From the NCBI RefSeq assembly GCF_048128805.1, contig NC_136005.1, forward strand, positions 17,882,260 through 17,946,259: DNA of 64,000 nucleotides, in the 5' to 3' direction. The notes beneath the pieces were generated by a model. The model saw only the letters and a program-made list of their open reading frames with translations, was not told the DNA's origin and did not search any database. The DNA is from Centroberyx gerrardi (lineage: Eukaryota > Chordata > Actinopteri > Beryciformes > Berycidae). Below are positions 25,456 to 61,746 of this stretch, piece after piece. The translations under genes were made by a program, and so were the position numbers. The stretch's first letter is position 1; each line of letters starts with the position of its first letter.

Positions 25456-26322
25456 GTCGGACCAAAAAAAACAGACCCTTTGGTTTTGTATCATTAAAAT
25501 GACTAGTCGAACTAACAAGCAAGCAAGATAGCAAAAATCAAAATCAAGGCATAAAGCACATATAACATTATAGCATACAGCTTCATACTACTTAGTTGTG
25601 TTGGTGTTCTTTTTTCATGTTTGAGGTTTGAAAATCACACACCAGATGCACAAAAACACATCTTCACTATCTGGCTGTACATATTACAGTTTTTCACAAT
25701 TGCTTACACATATTTTCTGAAACTAGGGCTCATTTTCTCAAAACTCTAAACACAAAACCACTAACACAAAATGCAAAACTCCACAAATCACTGGCAAAAT
25801 GAAACACTGCATTCAAAACCATTTTATCTCTTTTCAAAATGTTACTTTGCAATAAAATGACACACACAACCATCATATGAATACATCTTTCTAACAACCG
25901 ACTACACACTGATGTGCTTAACAGAAAACACTATTATGAATATCTCATCAGTAGACTTATGCCTTTTGCATGTTCAGAGGTACATTCATGCACAGTAGCA
26001 TGTTGTAAAAGACTTTTACAGTATACAGTAATATAAAATACTTTATTTCAATCACACAATACTTAATTTTCTTAAATTGTTCTTACTTTTGTTCTTAAGA
26101 AACATGCCTGCGCAAAACCAACGTGGGATTCATGAAGCATGCGCAGAGTCTCGATTTTTGCATATTCCAGGTGTATCTGATGATGAATACCACTTGTTCC
26201 TTAATTGGATGCACGTGCCTGTTGATGCTGATTAGCATAGGTAGACGCCCTGGCAACTCCATAAAAGGCCTGCTGTCTGAAGGGTCGTGCGCAAATGGAA
26301 AACATTACTGGAGTGGTGGAGA

Positions 26323-26568
26323 ATGGCAAACAGACCCAAGACGAAAAATTCAAACTCTGAAATAGAAGTGTTGTTGTCGGGAGTGAGAGAAAAAAATATA
26401 TATACTTTTTAAAAGTGTAAGCGGTGGAGTGACCGCAACTGAGAAAGAAAACATGGCAAGAAATTACTGATGCTGTCAATGCTGCAACATCAGAAACACA
26501 CACCTTGAATTAAATTAAAAAGAAACGGTTTGACTTACAGTTAGAATCTAAAAAGCGAGGGCGATAGT
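26323..26568 (+). pseudogene. Decayed Harbinger-type Myb/SANT-like gene
   Basis: From ATG at 26323 the frame reads MANRPKTKNSNSEIEVLLSG then VREKN and soon meets a stop. Further on, in shifted frames, pieces reading SGGVTATEKE, then AVNAA- and SETHTLN-like residues, then KKKRFDLQLESKKRG can be made out. This order is that of the Myb/SANT-like DNA-binding protein that accompanies the HARBI-type transposase in PIF/Harbinger elements. Stops and at least two frame changes show that it is dead. No DDE transposase was found nearby. Confidence 0.5.
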
Positions 26569-27242
26569 CTAACTCCAAATAGATGCAGGTTATTAGCTCC
26601 AGGCGGAGGGCAGGGCGCTGCCAAAATGTTTGGGGAAATAATATGGAGACTGTGCTTTCAGGTGTCCAGTCATCAGCGGAGTTGGACACTGGTTTAATTC
26701 AAGCAGCATCTCCATCTGATGGTAAGCTCAGACTTAAGGCTTTATAATAATACTGCTGGTTTTGACTGTAGCTCTTAACAGGAGCTTTCTTCCTGCGGTG
26801 TCCAAGCACATCCAACAGCCTTCCAGCTCAGTATGCTGCGCTCGCTCTGTGGCAGAGCGAGTGCACGTATGATAATTATATGATCGCTGCTGAGGGGTCT
26901 GAAGGTTTATCAGGTGTGTTATTAGCAATGTGGTCAAGGCAGAACCTCTATCACCTAGAGACAAACTAGTTGGTCTTGAGACTCTGGTTAATTTAACTTC
27001 CATTCAGTCCAATATGCGTCGTGCGTCTCCAGCAGCACCTGCTCAAGACGCACGACACCCGACACCCTACTGTTCTGCAGCACCGAGTCGCGGCTCCTCC
27101 TGGACAAGGGAAACCACATGTAGGAGGTTTAGGTTGGCGTCACAAATTAATTGAATGTTTATGGTGTGTTATTGTTTGCGATTTAAATAGGGAAATGTGT
27201 TTGGAGACGGTGCTTTGATGCGCACAGTCTATTGCTCCTGTG

Positions 27243-27335
27243 GTAAGATAAGATAGAACTTTATTGATCAATAAATAATATAATAATATATGTATGATAA
27301 TATATATACGATAATAATGAATCACTTTAATCACT
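27243..27335. repeat. LINE-tail-like and AT-rich repeat
   Basis: AAGATAAGATAGAACTTTAT followed by TGATCAATAA and a long run of ATAAT units resembles the inverted 3' terminus of a fish LINE; it lies within the larger inverted-repeat transposon. Confidence 0.4.
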
Positions 27336-28427
27336 CAGGTTTCCAATTGAATAGAATTGCCTATGAATTTGTTCATATCAGCTGCAGGCCTAGCTTTGTT
27401 AATTTGGGTTATTATCACTAGGCTTACAAATGGAAACACATTTTGTTGTTAATATGAGGTCTGGAACTGCTTTAATAGATTTTGCTTAAAGAATAAGGCA
27501 TTTTAAGTAGAAACCACTTCATGCGTAATGCCCCACGCATGTTTCCAAACACACGTAGATTTTGATCGTACCAAAGAACAAATTCAGGTAAGGAAAAAAA
27601 TGATGAATGCCGAAATGTTTGTGGAAACGTTCGTAAGTACATTTTAAGATCAAATCTGATCGTACACACGTTTCGTGAATGAGGCCCATTGTTCTCAAAA
27701 ACAAGACAGCTCACCTGTGGCCTTTTTTACAGTGCTAAAGCTCTGATTTCTGAGTGAACAATTCAGATATTAGTGTTTATATGTGTGATGAGTGGATGTG
27801 ACCAATTGGTAAATGAAGTTAAGCATTTGGGATGGCAGTGCTTCCAAATGAACACATGCGATTTTAGTTTTTGAATGTTGTGTCTAATGTAGAGAACGAG
27901 AGAAAACTACACATTATTATGTGTAGTGTTTTGCAAAAAGTGTGATAGAAAATTGCAAACTGAGTGAAAAGCAGAAAATGTGCTTGCAGGTTTGCAGACT
28001 TGGTTTCGGGATTTGATACATGAGTTTCAGGTTTCAGTGATTGTGTCCCAAGTTCCAGTATTAGTGTGTAAACAATTGTGAAAAACTGTAAAGAGTCTCG
28101 GTGGCATTATCTCTAATGGACAGTCTATAAAGTTATTACAACTTTAATGAAAACATTTTTTTTCCACTGTAGGAGAGTTAGGCATGATTATCAGACTGAT
28201 TATCAACAAGCAATCAACTGCAATTAATTCTTGGGTAGCTTTAGTCCAATTTAATATCCTTTCCTCTGCTGAGAAAGTGACAGATTATTAAAAGAGACAT
28301 TTATTTTGTTGAACAGTTCCGCTCATGGACTAGCTCTTTTGTTTTAATCTGTGCTTGATGGGGCAAATAAAAATGCAACGCCTCCTAGTGTTTAAATGCT
28401 GCCACGTTTTATCATTGTTTGATATGA

Positions 28428-50989
<22,562 letters not shown>

Positions 50990-51445
50990 GGTGCTAGATC
51001 CACTGCCCACATCACGGACCAGCAACGACTTCCAAATATTCTCATTCAACTTTCCCAGACTATCCAGAAATATTCCTTTTTTCACTTTAGGTGTTGAGCA
51101 GCAAAGGACCATGAAACCTGAGGAAGATGGGCCACATTTTTATGTCAGAATGATTTTTTTTTGTATTCACTTGTGCCTTATCAAAAATGAATAGCTATTT
51201 TCCCTTTTTTGGATAAACTCTACTTTGTGTTTTATACTTACAGAAAGCTATAGATCAGGGAGGGGAAATTGCTTTTATGAAATATTTAAGGGTTTGCAGT
51301 GGTGGAATGTTAATGGTGAACAGTAACCTATTTTAAGTGGGGGTGAAAGTAAATTGTATTTTCTATATTGTTAAACATGTGCATGCTAAACTAAACATTT
51401 TAAAGGAAATCTGAGAAGTAACAAAGTTCATACTCATGTTAAGCA

Positions 51446-51451
51446 TTTATT
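51446..51451 (-). terminator. Possible nipa2 polyadenylation signal
   Basis: AATAAA on the minus strand, about 545 bases after the nipa2 stop codon, is the only canonical signal I found between the two convergent genes. It lies upstream of the cyfip1 signal, so the two 3' ends would overlap. Confidence 0.45.
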
Positions 51452-51492
51452 CACTGTGCCTTGTGTTTCAAATGTTTTAATCATTTTAATTC

Positions 51493-51498
51493 AATAAA
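51493..51498 (+). terminator. cyfip1 polyadenylation signal
   Basis: AATAAA stands about 500 bases after the cyfip1 stop codon on the plus strand. Confidence 0.65.
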
Positions 51499-51995
51499 TA
51501 TGTAACAAATCTGTTGGTTGATCTCGAGAGCTTTTTATGTAAACGATACAAAAAAGTTCATGGTGACTTCCAACAAAAATTGTTATTTTCAAGTATCACG
51601 AGAACACAAATCATAGAGACTGTCCTTTAAATATAGCCATATTCAGCAGGACCTCATCTCGTATAGAATATATATTAAAACATTTTATCTATTGATTTAT
51701 AGAAAGCAAGTCAGTGCATGTATATGCAGTTATTTGTACATATAACAAAATGTTTCTTAAAAAACTCAATATTTACAGGGCTACACAGGAATGAAATAAA
51801 GTTCTAACTATACTATACTAATCAAGTCATTCTGAGAAAAATAAGGCAAATTAAAACATTAAGTACAATCGATTGGTCCGTCCAGGTCACTTTTCCCCCC
51901 TAAAGCTGATTGTCTTAAGGTTTTCATATACCATGCCTATACCAATGCCATGGTTGTTGAGTCAGTAGGGGGCTGCAACAAGTTCCTTTATGGTC

Positions 51996-54402
<2,407 letters not shown>

Positions 54403-54639
54403 TCACAGCAATGACCTACCGTTTCCACATGTGACACTACAATCTGTAAAGCCCTGATTTAATGTGTTGGAAGTGTCCATCACAACAACAATACATTAGA
54501 CAATATCTATGTAGTTTCACGCACTGCTGCTTCCACCAAGAGACTCAAGACACTTCTGCAGTAATTGTTAGCCAAGCAGCTACCTAGGTGTTGCAGTGAA
54601 AAATACCTTGTATAATTGCATCACAGCTGCCGTGTCAAT

Positions 54640-55200
54640 ATTCTCAACTCAATTCAGGAAGTAACAAGCCAGACCCAGGTTAACCTGAGCACACTAGGTA
54701 ATGTTGGTTAACTAAGCTAGCAAAAGCTCAAGTCGCCTTAAAACAAGGTTAGCTACCCAGCTATTAGCATAGTACTAGACACTGCTATTAATAGAAGCAG
54801 TGGCAACGGCGGTAAATTGCTATTGTAGCGTTAAATTCGGATTATTTTAAAAGCCCTTTATATCCGGTATACTACCTAGCCATGTTAACGTTAGCTTGTG
54901 TTAGCGCGACAGCTAGCTGGCTAGCTAGCCAAGTTAATTAGCCAGCCGTCAGAGGAACATACTTAGCGAGCAAAATCAAAGTACCTAATTCGCAGGCAGC
55001 ATTGACAGCTTGTTAGTTTTGAGACTTCATATTGTAAATACCTGTCCAGCGGTACTTGGTTTGCCCGACAAGATGGTGGTGGCAGCCAGAGGTTAGCTAC
55101 TAGCTAGCCTGCTTCCTAGCCCATTGGCTCAACATCACAGTGCTCCTCACATTCACCAGCAACGACCCCGCTTGACGACTGCTGCACTGCAAGGCTCTTC
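54640..55200 (-). promoter_or_regulatory. nipa2: nipa2 promoter and probable noncoding first exon
   Basis: On the minus strand GCTGGACAG|GTATTT at 55042/55041 is a good donor, and the next acceptor (CTCTCAG at 54321-54322) opens the exon holding the nipa2 start. The exon probably reaches toward 55200. The adjacent bases at 54700-54950, inside intron 1, are rich in GTTAGC, GCTAGC and one GTTAACGTTAGC word. Confidence 0.5.
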
Positions 55201-55559
55201 CTCTTCTTATCATGTGCAGGCAGACACCAGATATCAGTACCTGCCCTCCGCAGGTTGAAGTCCATTATTAATATCACCATGGAGATAACATGCATTTACA
55301 TCCTGGAACTACTATGAAAGATGATAGTTACAACTATTTATTACTATGCTCTTTATTGGGGTGATTACATACACATCATAAATTATGAAAACACAAGATG
55401 CAACGCATTTATAGTTTGATTTAATTTTAAATTTTTAATTACATTTATATTTGAATGTAAGCAGGCTACCCAAACACTTATCAAACCAACTTCAAATCAT
55501 TATGTCCCAGCTAACATCAGGAGCTTCAAAGCAGCTGTTGAAGAGCCTGTATTTAATAC

Positions 55560-55767
55560 CACTAGTAATAACAAAATACATGATTTATCCCCATAGTAAA
55601 ATTCTCTTTTTGCTTGCCCATCTCCACAGGAGGTCAGAGGTCAGGGTCAGGTACAGAGCAGCACACCTGCAGCTGGCAGGGATTCAGTGTTCAATCAGGG
55701 TGGATGCTTGCCAACACAGTTTCCATTTGAGGGTTGTCTCCTTAATCACTACACCTCCCTGTTGACC
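55560..55767. repeat. Dispersed fish repeat, copy C
   Basis: The order TTTATCCCCATAG, GGAGGTCAGAGGTCAGGGTC, GCTGGCAGGGATTCAGTGTTC and a final CACTACACCTCCCTGTTGACC parallels the copy at about 4640-4830 over roughly 190 bases with many substitutions. Confidence 0.7.
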
Positions 55768-55794
55768 CATTCTGACTTATAATCAGATCAATGT

Positions 55795-55823
55795 AAAAAA
55801 CAACAACAACAACAACAACAACT
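55795..55823. repeat. (CAA)n microsatellite
   Basis: Eight or nine tandem CAA/AAC units lie in the nipa2-nipa1 gap. Confidence 0.9.
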
Positions 55824-56294
55824 TACAATAGAAAATAATCATCCAAATACTCTTCAATAAATCTAGGCCTATATATCTAATCTGTAGTGACATATGAATA
55901 TGCTCACAAAATGCTGGGTTGGTCTTTCATAAGGGTCTGCAGACAATTATGTTTATCACAAACTATCAAGTCATTGTTGATGCTCAACAATACAACTCCT
56001 GCACTCAAGTGACTGCTTCTAAAATTACACTGAATAATTCACAGGCACACTGAATAAGTCAAAGTGTAGGTGATGCTAAACAGGGGCACTGCTGGTGCTG
56101 AAGAAAGGGAGACTACTTTCAAAGGTCCTGAAGCCTTGAAGGGAAGGTGAGGTAGTACTGTACTGTGTTAGATGCATTGGGGAGGGGGCAGAATTCATTG
56201 AAGTGCCCCTGACTCTAAAACACCATAAAACACACTTAGAAATGATTTTAACAAAGAAGGGCCAGCAAATACCCGTTTGAGAATGTTTTTAAAG

Positions 56295-56300
56295 TTTATT
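56295..56300 (-). terminator. nipa1 polyadenylation signal
   Basis: AATAAA on the minus strand stands about 165 bases after the nipa1 stop codon. Confidence 0.65.
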
Positions 56301-56463
56301 TTTAAACATTGCATTAAAATTAAAGCAAAGTATTACAATTTGAAGTGAAACCAGTTATGAATATAGATATCATCCAAGATCATCCAATCCAGAATTAGTA
56401 CAGAATTAGTACAGTACAAATCCACCACAGGCACTGTGTTAATGACAAATGCATTATGGCACA

Positions 56464-59400
56464 TCAGTCTATCTTTTCCCGTGCCTCCTCTTGCTTCCAA
56501 GTAAGCACGGCCTCCTGGGACTTGCGGAGTAAAGCGACTCCAACGAACACTGTTATTAGACCACACAGCATGGCAAGGCTGTCAATTATAGTAAGTGCAG
56601 TCCATTCCTTGAAGAGAAGGGCAGAAGCAAGAATCACGGTGCATGTGAATGTCACATAGTATATGGCTTCAAACGTGTTGGAGCTGAAGCACTCCAAGGC
56701 CTTATTGATGAACCTGAACTGAATCAGGATGCTGACAGCCAGAGTTCCCAGCAGGCCCAGGAAGAGAGCCAGCGCTCTGCTGCTCGACGACTCTCCACCG
56801 AAGGCGTCCTGTGCCACCAGGCCAAGTCCTTTGCTACTTGGAACTGTGAAGCTTCCCAGCAGGGAGCATATGGCTACATACACCATGATGTTTGACGTGC
56901 CGTGAGCTGGAGCAATCCATACAATTAGCACAATCAGCAGCAGCACCACCAGTAAGGCATATATTTGAAACACTGCAGGAGGAGAAAGTACATTTTTATC
57001 AGTATGATATTTGCTTATAATGCCATTACATTTAAATTACATTTGCATCCTTTGTATGACCTTTGTATGTAAAAGGCTGTAAAAGTAAGCTACAAGAATA
57101 ATGGCTTATTCTCTCCCCAGAAAATATAGAACATTATACACTCTTAACCAGAAGCAATAGCTCAGAAAAATTATTTACTTCTAGTTAGCGATAAGTCTAA
57201 TATCAAAATTAAATAATATTTATTGTCACCCTTTGCTGACCCAGTTGTAATTTTACAGCCTTTGGCTCATCTCCACCCAGCATGCTCATAACTCAGGACA
57301 CAGTTATAATTATACTTTTCTGAGTGAACAATACATTTTAGTGACCTATAGTAACCTGTAGTGACAATGGATATGCTCACAAAATGCTGGATGTATGTTT
57401 AATAAGGGCCTGAATTGGCAAACAGACAATTATGCTTATCATTATATAATTAGAAAAAAAAAAAAAAATTCAAGCTTGGCTATAAAAGTCACACCTGGGT
57501 CTGCCAGCCTCTCTTCCAGCTCCAGTCTTGAAGTTACAGCCTCTGCTTTAGGGGCATGAAGGATAAGCACAACAGAGCCACAGCAACATAAAACACAGCC
57601 AAGCTTCCCCAGGTAATTCAAATGCTCCTCGAGGATCCATGAAGCCAGCACAGCCCTACATTACACAAAAGAAGCATTTGGCAAGACACACCAAGCAGTT
57701 AGTAGGATATACCTTAATAATAAGCCCTAAAAATATTGAAACTCTGAAACATTTTAATGTCTTGGCTCTTCACTCTAATGCGCTTTGGATTTCAAATGAT
57801 ACAGTGACAATGAGGACTTTAATGTGCTTTAACCTCATGCATTAAGTGCATTTTCATCCATACTGGAAGAATGATTAAAGATCTACAGCACTTTTCCTAC
57901 ATGGTGGCAAAACTATTTGGACAGATTAAAATAGTATTAAAAATATATACTTTTTATTATGTCATCCAAAAATTGTAATTATTTATATAAGTCTGCACCA
58001 TAAACTTGTGACCCTTCAGGTTCTCTTCCAGTCAAACATACAAATATATACTGCATGGACTGGTGGACCTTCTGGTCTAAATGCCTGTAGTATAGAAAGG
58101 AATACCCTAGATGATACTTATCTACATGGTAAATAACTACAAATTAACAGGGCCTGAAGTATCAAGCTTCGAACCATCAAGTGTCTGCTAAGAAGCTTCA
58201 AGATAGACACAAGATATACACAAATCTCTTTACCAGTCATTTGTCCTAAGAAATGTTCCTCGTACAGTTTAATAGGCTAATTAAACAGGAGAAATACAGT
58301 ACTACTGAGCAGGATATTTCAAAACAACAGGGATACCTACCTATATGATATTTTAGTGTTGTGCCTGACTGATTGATGTTAACTGTTGTGATGTAGTGGT
58401 CTAGGTGTGGGCCTAAGCAGAAGTAGTGTAAGTACAGTGTAAATAGCTATGATCAGTGTTAAGAGTGGGTCTTTGGGATGGGGGTAATGGTTCTGAGGTA
58501 ACAGAATTTACTGTTGAACCTGGAATTGCCCAGGGGGCTAATCCAACATCTGAAGAGAGATGTGCGTACTTAATAACCTAAATGAAATGCCTCCCAACCC
58601 TCCACCTTTAACATTCAAGCCAGGGTGCACAGGCATCCCGCTCACCCACCTTTAACAGCCCAGGGGAAAGGAATGTGCCTGTTGATTGGTAAATATGCCC
58701 AAAGTCAACACAGTATAGATTTACAGCAACCCAAAAATATTGCCCAAGTGCTTCTGATGTTGTATACACACTGTGATGTTTGTTATGATCATATCACAAT
58801 GTCATGGTAAATGATTAGGAAAAAATGCAAGACTCCAATTCTCTGACTTACCCAAATAACACTCCAAGGGCTCCCAAGGGTGTCACTATCACAGCAGGGG
58901 CCGCATTATATGCCAGGAAATTCAAAATCTGGCCAACAATCACTTAAAGGGATTAAAAAAATAGGTGTATCAGAAGCATTTCGGCTACAATAGCACCTCC
59001 ATTAAATCGGCATGTTAAAATAATGTTTTTTTAATGAAGGGACATTACATAAAAAGCCCAATTAAGGATTATTTGGATTTATTCTTTAGAATTGAACTGC
59101 ACATCCAGACTATGTAGACAGGTGGCACTGTACTTACTGAAAAGTGTGCCACTCCACCACACGACATCTTTCAGATAGGAGCCACCTAGGGAGAATAACA
59201 GTTAACTCTGCAGGTTCTGCGAGGCAATAAGCAACTAAATGATATAATTTTCTGGCTTGCACACTTCTATTCCTACGTGAGTTCTTCAAAATAGGCCAAT
59301 ACACGTTTGTAATATCCACTAAAATCAATGTTCATTTTACCTCTATCGCGGGCACGTAATATTCCCTTTTTTTGAAGCACAAATGTCGAGCCATTGATGA

Positions 59401-59473
59401 AACTTGATATCACTGCTATCACTATTCCAGCAGTTGGTAACGAAACACCACTTGTACCCAGGTCAAAAGCCAT
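56464..59473 (-). CDS. nipa1: Magnesium transporter NIPA1
   Basis: NIPA1 is an endosomal and plasma-membrane Mg2+ transporter; human mutations cause spastic paraplegia SPG6. Five coding exons, in gene order 59473-59341, 59185-59138, 58942-58852, 57655-57495 and 56972-56464, join to 313 residues (human 329). Diagnostic parts are [77 protein letters not shown] and [20 protein letters not shown]. The two main SPG6 sites are unchanged: T30 corresponds to human T45, and G91, whose codon is split by intron 3, to G106. The missing 15 or so residues are all at the N-terminus, where human NIPA1 has a polyalanine tract; here the start is [13 protein letters not shown]. Tandem with nipa2, head-to-head with herc2. 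Confidence 0.94.
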
Positions 59474-60766
59474 TATTTTAGCTGTTGATCATTTGGCCAA
59501 GCAGAACGGCTTGTAGTCAGGAAGTGTAAGAGTGCGCATGCCCAGTTTCTCTGGTTAACTGCAACATCACCCCAACATTTCTCTCTTCCTCACATTAGGA
59601 TGCTGAATGGTAGCGCATTAGCGCTGAAGTCTACCTACTACACTACCATCTTAATATTTTTCCGTTAAGTATGATTTATAGTCAGATTAATTTAGATTAA
59701 TAACCCGGCATGCCAGCAGAAAACCACATGTACAGATCAACCAATCAAATGATGACATTTCACAGCCATCCAATCAGACAGAAGGAGACTAAATAAACTC
59801 TGGAGGTAGTTGCATTTGCAGACAGCATTGAGCATCTCAAGTACCAAAGTGCTTGTCATCCTGCCTGTCCGCCCTGCTGCCGAGGTGTAAATCTCGACCA
59901 TCTATCCTGTAACCCATTGCTCTGCAAGCAAAAACAGATTTTCTCTGTCAGTAATAATATAAACAGCTTCTCGGGCAGAGACAATATGATGCAGAGAATG
60001 GTCCATCATTGGCCGAGTTACTATCATCAGCTAAACCAGGCTGATTATTGCAGCTAGTTGCCAAGCAGTTTAGGTGTTTGCAGAGATTGTGAAGATTATG
60101 TTCCAGGGACCCCTAAATGAGAAACATTTTGTGGTCAGATATGATATAGTACAACAGTGCAAACTTTTTATATTGTAGGTGGGTAGATAACAGTGGGGAA
60201 AGTAAAGGTCTGTCAAAACCTACATTATCTCGCTGTGATGACTGCGACTGCATAGCGAATTGAATAGCAGAATAGCGAATTGCAATATTCCGCATTTTCC
60301 TGGGGCCCCTGGAATCCCTGGACCCCACTTTGGAAGCCATTGAACTAGAATGCCACTGGTCACATTGCAAAGGCAAACCAAAACAGTCCAGCGGCGGACC
60401 CCTCTCTCTCTTTCTCGAGCAGACTGGGACACGGCGCCCCCTAGCGGCCTGTCATGTTCCTTCCAGTCCGACCCCGCCCCCGCTTCGTCCCGCCTCTGAT
60501 CCTGGAGGAGCGCACAGTTTATTACACGGGCCGATCTGAGCGAGCGGAGTTTTGTCTGTGGCTACAGAGCATTTCACACTATAAACCCCGCCTCAGCGGT
60601 AGTGGGTGGTCCAAATCAATCGCATTCAATCTCTAGCTTTGGCTACGTAATTTGTTTCCATGCCTCGTGCCCCGGTCCACGACCTGTCAATCAAGTCCAA
60701 TATGAACGACTTCTTAATGCACCAAAGCAGCTGAAGGGACGAGAATAGCATAAGAAAAGACCGCAG
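59474..60766. promoter_or_regulatory. nipa1/herc2 divergent promoter region and herc2 noncoding exon 1
   Basis: nipa1 starts leftward at 59473. About 1 kb to the right, a GC-rich patch (about 60405-60660) with GC boxes such as CCGACCCCGCCCCCGC is followed by the donor CCGCAG|GTAATA at 60766/60767, which should be the end of the noncoding first exon of herc2. Two CCAAT motifs (CAACCAATCAAATG near 59740 and ATCCAATCAG near 59768) lie between them. Transcription starts are not resolved. Confidence 0.5.
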
Positions 60767-60889
60767 GTAATATATCAATCTTGCTAAAATCAACATGATA
60801 CTTACAGTCTCGTTGAAGCCTCCGAAACGTTGCATCTCATCCGATCCAGTGTCATATCACAGTAGCTTGTTCATCGACGGTTGGATGAC

Positions 60890-61450
60890 GAGATCTGGTT
60901 TAGCGTTAGCTAACGCTATGTTAACATTAGCTGTCTAGCAAGCTAACGCTAGTTAGCTACTAAGCTAGTGTCAACGTTACTTGGTTACATTCGGGGCTAT
61001 TGATGCTGTGTCAGTGTGTGATGTTGCCTCCTCCCAAGACTATAACCAGGGTACTGTCTGATATCAGAACTAGGTTAACAAGGTTAACAGTTGGAGACTG
61101 CCCTTGCTAGCACTTACCAATGTTATTGTTTTGTCTAACGTTACATTTATAGGTATTGGTAAAAATCTCTGGCCCTAAACCCAGTTTTGTAAATAGAGCT
61201 AACGCTAGCTAGCTGATGATAGCTAGAGGTGCAGTCCTAATCTGCTATTTAACGTTAGTAGCCAACGTTATGCTCGTTCCCCTTGCTTGCGTGATTCGAC
61301 CAGTTAACGTTAACCAGTTTGAGATGCAACCTTAGCGGTGTTAACGTTAGCTTTCATCTCGAACCTTAACTAATGATGTTTACACCATCAGTGTAGTCTT
61401 GCGAAACTGGACAGGCGACCAAGCGAGTTAGCTAACGTTAACTAAGCTCA
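60890..61450. repeat. Cluster of AACGTT and GCTAGC palindromic words
   Basis: Within about 560 bases of herc2 intron 1 the hexamer AACGTT occurs seven times, mostly inside TAACGTTA or GTTAACGTTAAC, together with many GTTAGC, GCTAAC and GCTAGCTAGC words. They are irregularly spaced, not a tandem array. Confidence 0.85.
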
Positions 61451-61674
61451 CTGAGACATGTCATCACCATGCACCAATGTAATTTAATATGTTATGAGGA
61501 CTTAACCTTCATTCATTCACAAGCGATTTCTAATGCCAATAGATGAGCAGTCAGAATTGGTTGATTCCCTTCTTGCAATGACATTGTAAATGTGACGTGT
61601 AGCAGCAACAGCATTTCAGAGGTGCTGTATCTTGCAGGTTGGCTGCGTTTGCAGCCAGGAGAGGAGAGGGTAAG

Positions 61675-61746
61675 ATGCCTTCTCCATCTTTTACCCTCGA
61701 TGCTCAGCTGAGATTTCATGACAAATGGCTGAAGATAGACTTACAG
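61675..61746 (+). CDS. herc2: HERC2 ubiquitin ligase, first coding exon (partial)
   Basis: HERC2 is a giant HECT-type E3 ubiquitin ligase with RCC1-like repeats, acting in DNA-damage signalling and centrosome function. Only the first coding exon is inside the window. It begins after the acceptor CTTGCAG at 61631-61637, starts at ATG 61675 and reads MPSPSFTLDAQLRFHDKWLK then IDLQ, ending in phase 0 at the donor CAG|GTAAGT. This aligns with the human N-terminus MPSESFCLAAQARLDSKWLK. The remaining exons lie beyond 64000. Confidence 0.85.

Larger units (their letters stand above)
25687..28088. mobile_element. 2.4 kb TIR DNA transposon (Tc1/mariner-like ends)
   Basis: The ends are inverted copies: CAGTTTTTCACAATTGCTTA on the left and, read on the minus strand, CAGTTTTTCACAATTGTTTA on the right, continuing ACACA on both sides (one mismatch in about 25 bp). 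Both are flanked by TA (25685-25686 and 28089-28090), the Tc1/mariner target duplication. No intact transposase frame is inside. The interior instead holds a decayed Myb/SANT-like gene (about 26323-26568) and, at about 27672-27690, an end-like TTTCGTGAATGAGGCCCA of PIF/Harbinger type, so a second element seems to have landed in the first. It occupies most of the right half of cyfip1 intron 1. Confidence 0.7.
55205..56290. other. nipa2-nipa1 intergenic region
   Basis: No gene is visible. The stretch carries copy C of a dispersed repeat (about 55560-55767) and a CAA microsatellite (55795-55823); the rest is unremarkable AT-rich sequence. Confidence 0.5.
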
